The notes beneath the pieces were generated by a model. The model worked only from the letters and a program-made list of their open reading frames with translations. It had not been told where the DNA came from and searched no databases. Below, one piece after another: positions 13,278-14,999 of a DNA stretch of 14,999 bases (its first letter is position 1; each line of letters starts with the position of its first letter). The DNA is from DATLNF01 sp035536235. Lineage in GTDB: Bacteria > Actinomycetota > Actinomycetes > BP-191. The stretch spans positions 1 through 14,999 of the forward strand of contig DATLOQ010000048.1 of the NCBI GenBank assembly GCA_035536235.1, in the 5' to 3' direction. The translations under genes and the position numbers were made by a program.

Positions 13278-14039
13278 TCAGCGGACGGAGTGGCCGGCAG
13301 CGTGCAGCGCAGTCTTGACAGCTCCGACTGACAGGGTGCCGAAGTGGAAGACGCTTGCCGCGAGCACAGCGTCGGCACCGGCATCAACAGCCGCGGCGAA
13401 GTGCTCGACCTCGCCGGCTCCCCCGCTGGCGATCACTGGGACTGTCACCACGGCCCGGATCGCTCGAATCATCTCCAGGTCGAAGCCGTCCTGTGTCCCG
13501 TCGGCGTCCATCGAGTTCAGCAGGATCTCCCCCGCGCCGAGCTCCTGGCCACGACGGGCCCACTCCACGGCGTCGAGGCCCGCGCTACGACGTCCGCCGT
13601 GCGTTGTCGTCTCGAACCCGCTGGGTTGGTCCGGCGAGCGGCGAGCATCGACGGACAACACGATGCACTGGCTGCCGAAGCGCTCAGCTGCCCGGGCGAG
13701 GAAGGTGGGATCCGCGATCGCCGCAGTGTTGATCCCCACCTTGTCCGCGCCCGCGCGCAGCAGGGCGTCGATGTCGTCGACGGTCCGTACGCCGCCGCCG
13801 ACCGTCAGCGGGATGAAGACCTGCTCTGCCGTACGCCGGACGACGTCGAGAGTGGTGTCTCGGCCGACGCTGCTGGCGGTGATGTCGAGGAAGACCAGCT
13901 CGTCGATGCCTTGGCGGTCGTAGGCCGCAGCCAGCTCGACGGGGTCACCGGCATCGCGCAGGTCGGTGAAGTTGACCCCCTTCACCACCCGGCCGTCGTC
14001 GACGTCGAGACACGCGATCACCCGTACGGCGACCGTCAT
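13278..14039 (-). CDS. hisF: Imidazole glycerol phosphate synthase cyclase subunit
   Basis: A 253-residue TIM barrel that, with ammonia from HisH, converts PRFAR into imidazole glycerol phosphate and AICAR. The two catalytic aspartates are present: Asp12 in VIACLDVDDGRVVKG and Asp131 in VLSVDARR. Other landmarks are FLDITAS (50-56), PLTVGGGVR (77-85), GADKVGINTAA (97-107), GAGEILLNSMDADGTQDGFD and PVIASGGAG, a phosphate-binding loop. Length and motifs are those of a normal HisF. The ATG at 14039 overlaps the hisA stop by four bases (ATGA). It is the last gene of the hisH-hisA-hisF block before the ABC exporter pair. Confidence 0.98.
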   Translation of the reverse strand: MTVAVRVIACLDVDDGRVVKGVNFTDLRDAGDPVELAAAYDRQGIDELVFLDITASSVGRDTTLDVVRRTAEQVFIPLTVGGGVRTVDDIDALLRAGADKVGINTAAIADPTFLARAAERFGSQCIVLSVDARRSPDQPSGFETTTHGGRRSAGLDAVEWARRGQELGAGEILLNSMDADGTQDGFDLEMIRAIRAVVTVPVIASGGAGEVEHFAAAVDAGADAVLAASVFHFGTLSVGAVKTALHAAGHSVR

Positions 14040-14776
14040 TCGGCAGCACTGTCATTCGGCAGCACTGCCGCGAGCGCCTCTTCCAGGGTGAAGGCGCCGG
14101 CGTAGAGCGCTTTGCCGACGATCGCGCCCTCCACGCCGAGGTCGACCAGCGACGCGATCGCGCGGAGATCGTCGAGGCTGCTCACGCCTCCGCTCGCCAC
14201 CACCGGGCGGTCGGTGACGGCGCACACCGACCTAAGCAGGTCGAGGTTGGGGCCGGTCAGCGTGCCGTCGCGGTGCACGTCGGTGACCACATAGCGGGCA
14301 CAGCCGTCGGCATCGAGCCGGGCGAGTGTCTCGAAGAGCTCCCCGCCGTCCTGCGTCCAGCCGCGGGCGGACAGCGTCGTACCGCGGACGTCGAGGCCCA
14401 CAGCGATGCGCTCGCCCACCCGAGCGATGGCCCGGCGCACCCAGTCGGGGTGCTCCAGCGCCGCGGTGCCGACGTTGACGCGCGCGGCACCGGTGGCGAG
14501 GGCAGTGTCGAGCGACGCGTCGTCGCGGATCCCGCCGGAGAGCTCCACCCGCACGTCCAGCCGCTGCACGACTTCTTCGATCACCGAGCGGTTGTCGCCA
14601 CGCCCGAAGGCGGCGTCGAGGTCGACGAGGTGGATCCACTCGGCGCCGGCCGACTGCCACGCGAGGGCAGCGTCGAGGGGTGCGCCGTACGACGTCTCGC
14701 TGCCGGCTGCACCCTGGACCAGCCGCACCGCCTGGCCCCCCGCCACATCGACTGCCGGCAGCAGCTCCAGCGTCAC
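14036..14776 (-). CDS. priA: Bifunctional HisA/TrpF-type isomerase (PriA)
   Basis: A 246-residue TIM barrel closely matching actinobacterial PriA by memory (LELLPAVDVAGGQAVRL, GAEWIHLVDLDAAFGRGDN, VELSGGIRDD, VGLDVRGTTLSARGWTQDGG, RPVVASGGVSSLDDLRAIASL). PriA isomerises both ProFAR (histidine) and phosphoribosylanthranilate (tryptophan). Catalytic acids are Asp10 (AVDV) and Asp166 (VTDV). Arg138 and Trp140 in ARGWTQ correspond to the residues of the mobile loop that let M. tuberculosis PriA handle both substrates. No separate trpF is seen among the trp genes. The start is GTG at 14776, overlapping the hisH stop (GTGA); longer frames reach into hisH. A plain HisA is the alternative name. Confidence 0.95.
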   Translation of the reverse strand: MTLELLPAVDVAGGQAVRLVQGAAGSETSYGAPLDAALAWQSAGAEWIHLVDLDAAFGRGDNRSVIEEVVQRLDVRVELSGGIRDDASLDTALATGAARVNVGTAALEHPDWVRRAIARVGERIAVGLDVRGTTLSARGWTQDGGELFETLARLDADGCARYVVTDVHRDGTLTGPNLDLLRSVCAVTDRPVVASGGVSSLDDLRAIASLVDLGVEGAIVGKALYAGAFTLEEALAAVLPNDSAAE

Positions 14777-14999
14777 AGGGTGCCGACCCAGTTGGCGAGC
14801 AGTCGCGCTCCCGCATCGCCCGACTTCTCGGGGTGGAACTGCGTCGCCATCAACGGCCCGCGCTCCACGACAGCGGCGAAGCGACTGCCGTGCTCGGCCC
14901 AGCCGGTGACCTCGTCGATGTCGACGAATTCGGGGGCCGCGACGCACGCGGCGTAGGAGTGCACGAAGTAGAAGCGCTCGTCTGCCTCGATGCCGGCGA
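14773..14999 (-). CDS. hisH: Imidazole glycerol phosphate synthase glutaminase subunit (C-terminal part, runs off right edge)
   Basis: Only the last 74 residues are in the window; the start lies past the right edge. The fragment begins AGIEADERFYFVHSYAAC, the strand and FVHSY motif of HisH. It ends with ATQFHPEKSGDAGARLLANW, where His and Glu of the FHPE motif complete the Cys-His-Glu triad of class I glutamine amidotransferases. The nucleophile Cys is outside the window. HisH hydrolyses glutamine and channels ammonia to HisF. The stop overlaps the priA start by four bases. Confidence 0.95.
   Translation of the reverse strand, partial: AGIEADERFYFVHSYAACVAAPEFVDIDEVTGWAEHGSRFAAVVERGPLMATQFHPEKSGDAGARLLANWVGTL

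Noticed and set aside
1..14999. tRNA, rRNA, CRISPR arrays, insertion sequences, phage or toxin-antitoxin genes
   Set aside because: None was recognised on either strand; the two inserted blocks show no transposase remnant or flanking direct repeat that I could see by eye.

Overview
This window looks like chromosomal DNA from a high-GC actinobacterium (Actinomycetota). The evidence is the strong G/C bias at third codon positions, many GTG starts, stop/start overlaps of the ATGA or GTGA type, a HisA of the bifunctional PriA type, and a trp-associated membrane protein family (TIGR02234-like) known from actinobacterial tryptophan loci. I cannot name a genus from the sequence alone.

The backbone is a histidine/tryptophan biosynthesis supercluster on the minus strand. 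In order of transcription (right to left) it reads hisH (cut by the right edge), priA/hisA, hisF, [two-subunit ABC exporter], hisI, trpE, TIGR02234-like membrane protein, [Tat-exported protein 1], trpC, trpB, trpA, then a VIT/CCC1-type iron/manganese transporter cut by the left edge. Genes inside each block overlap by 4 bases (hisH-hisA, hisA-hisF, ABC-ABC, trpE-membrane protein, trpC-trpB, trpB-trpA), which suggests translational coupling. HisH supplies ammonia to HisF, and HisA, HisF and HisI carry out middle steps of histidine synthesis. TrpE, TrpC, TrpB and TrpA cover tryptophan synthesis except the TrpG, TrpD and TrpF steps. No separate trpF is present, and PriA is expected to supply that activity.

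Two blocks interrupt the supercluster. Between the membrane protein and trpC lies a divergent pair of secreted-protein genes (3486-4358 minus, 4581-5891 plus). Between hisF and hisI lie a heterodimeric ABC exporter (9542-13182) and a third secreted-protein gene (8882-9511 plus). The three secreted proteins have unrelated mature domains. They nevertheless share almost the same twin-arginine signal peptide, ending in A-x-A followed by Gln-Gly-Ser, and two of them share an upstream 12-base motif at 11 of 12 positions. This dispersed family of Tat-exported beta-sandwich proteins is the most unusual element here.

Regulatory structure is visible at several points. A complete IdeR/DtxR-type iron box sits 37 bases upstream of the VIT transporter start. 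Hairpins lie at the convergent gene ends, including a perfect 12-bp stem whose loop holds the stop codon of the ABC exporter. A perfect 14-bp hairpin separates a secreted-protein gene from trpC. An imperfect hairpin lies in the hisI-trpE gap. No tRNA, rRNA, CRISPR array, transposase or phage gene was seen.
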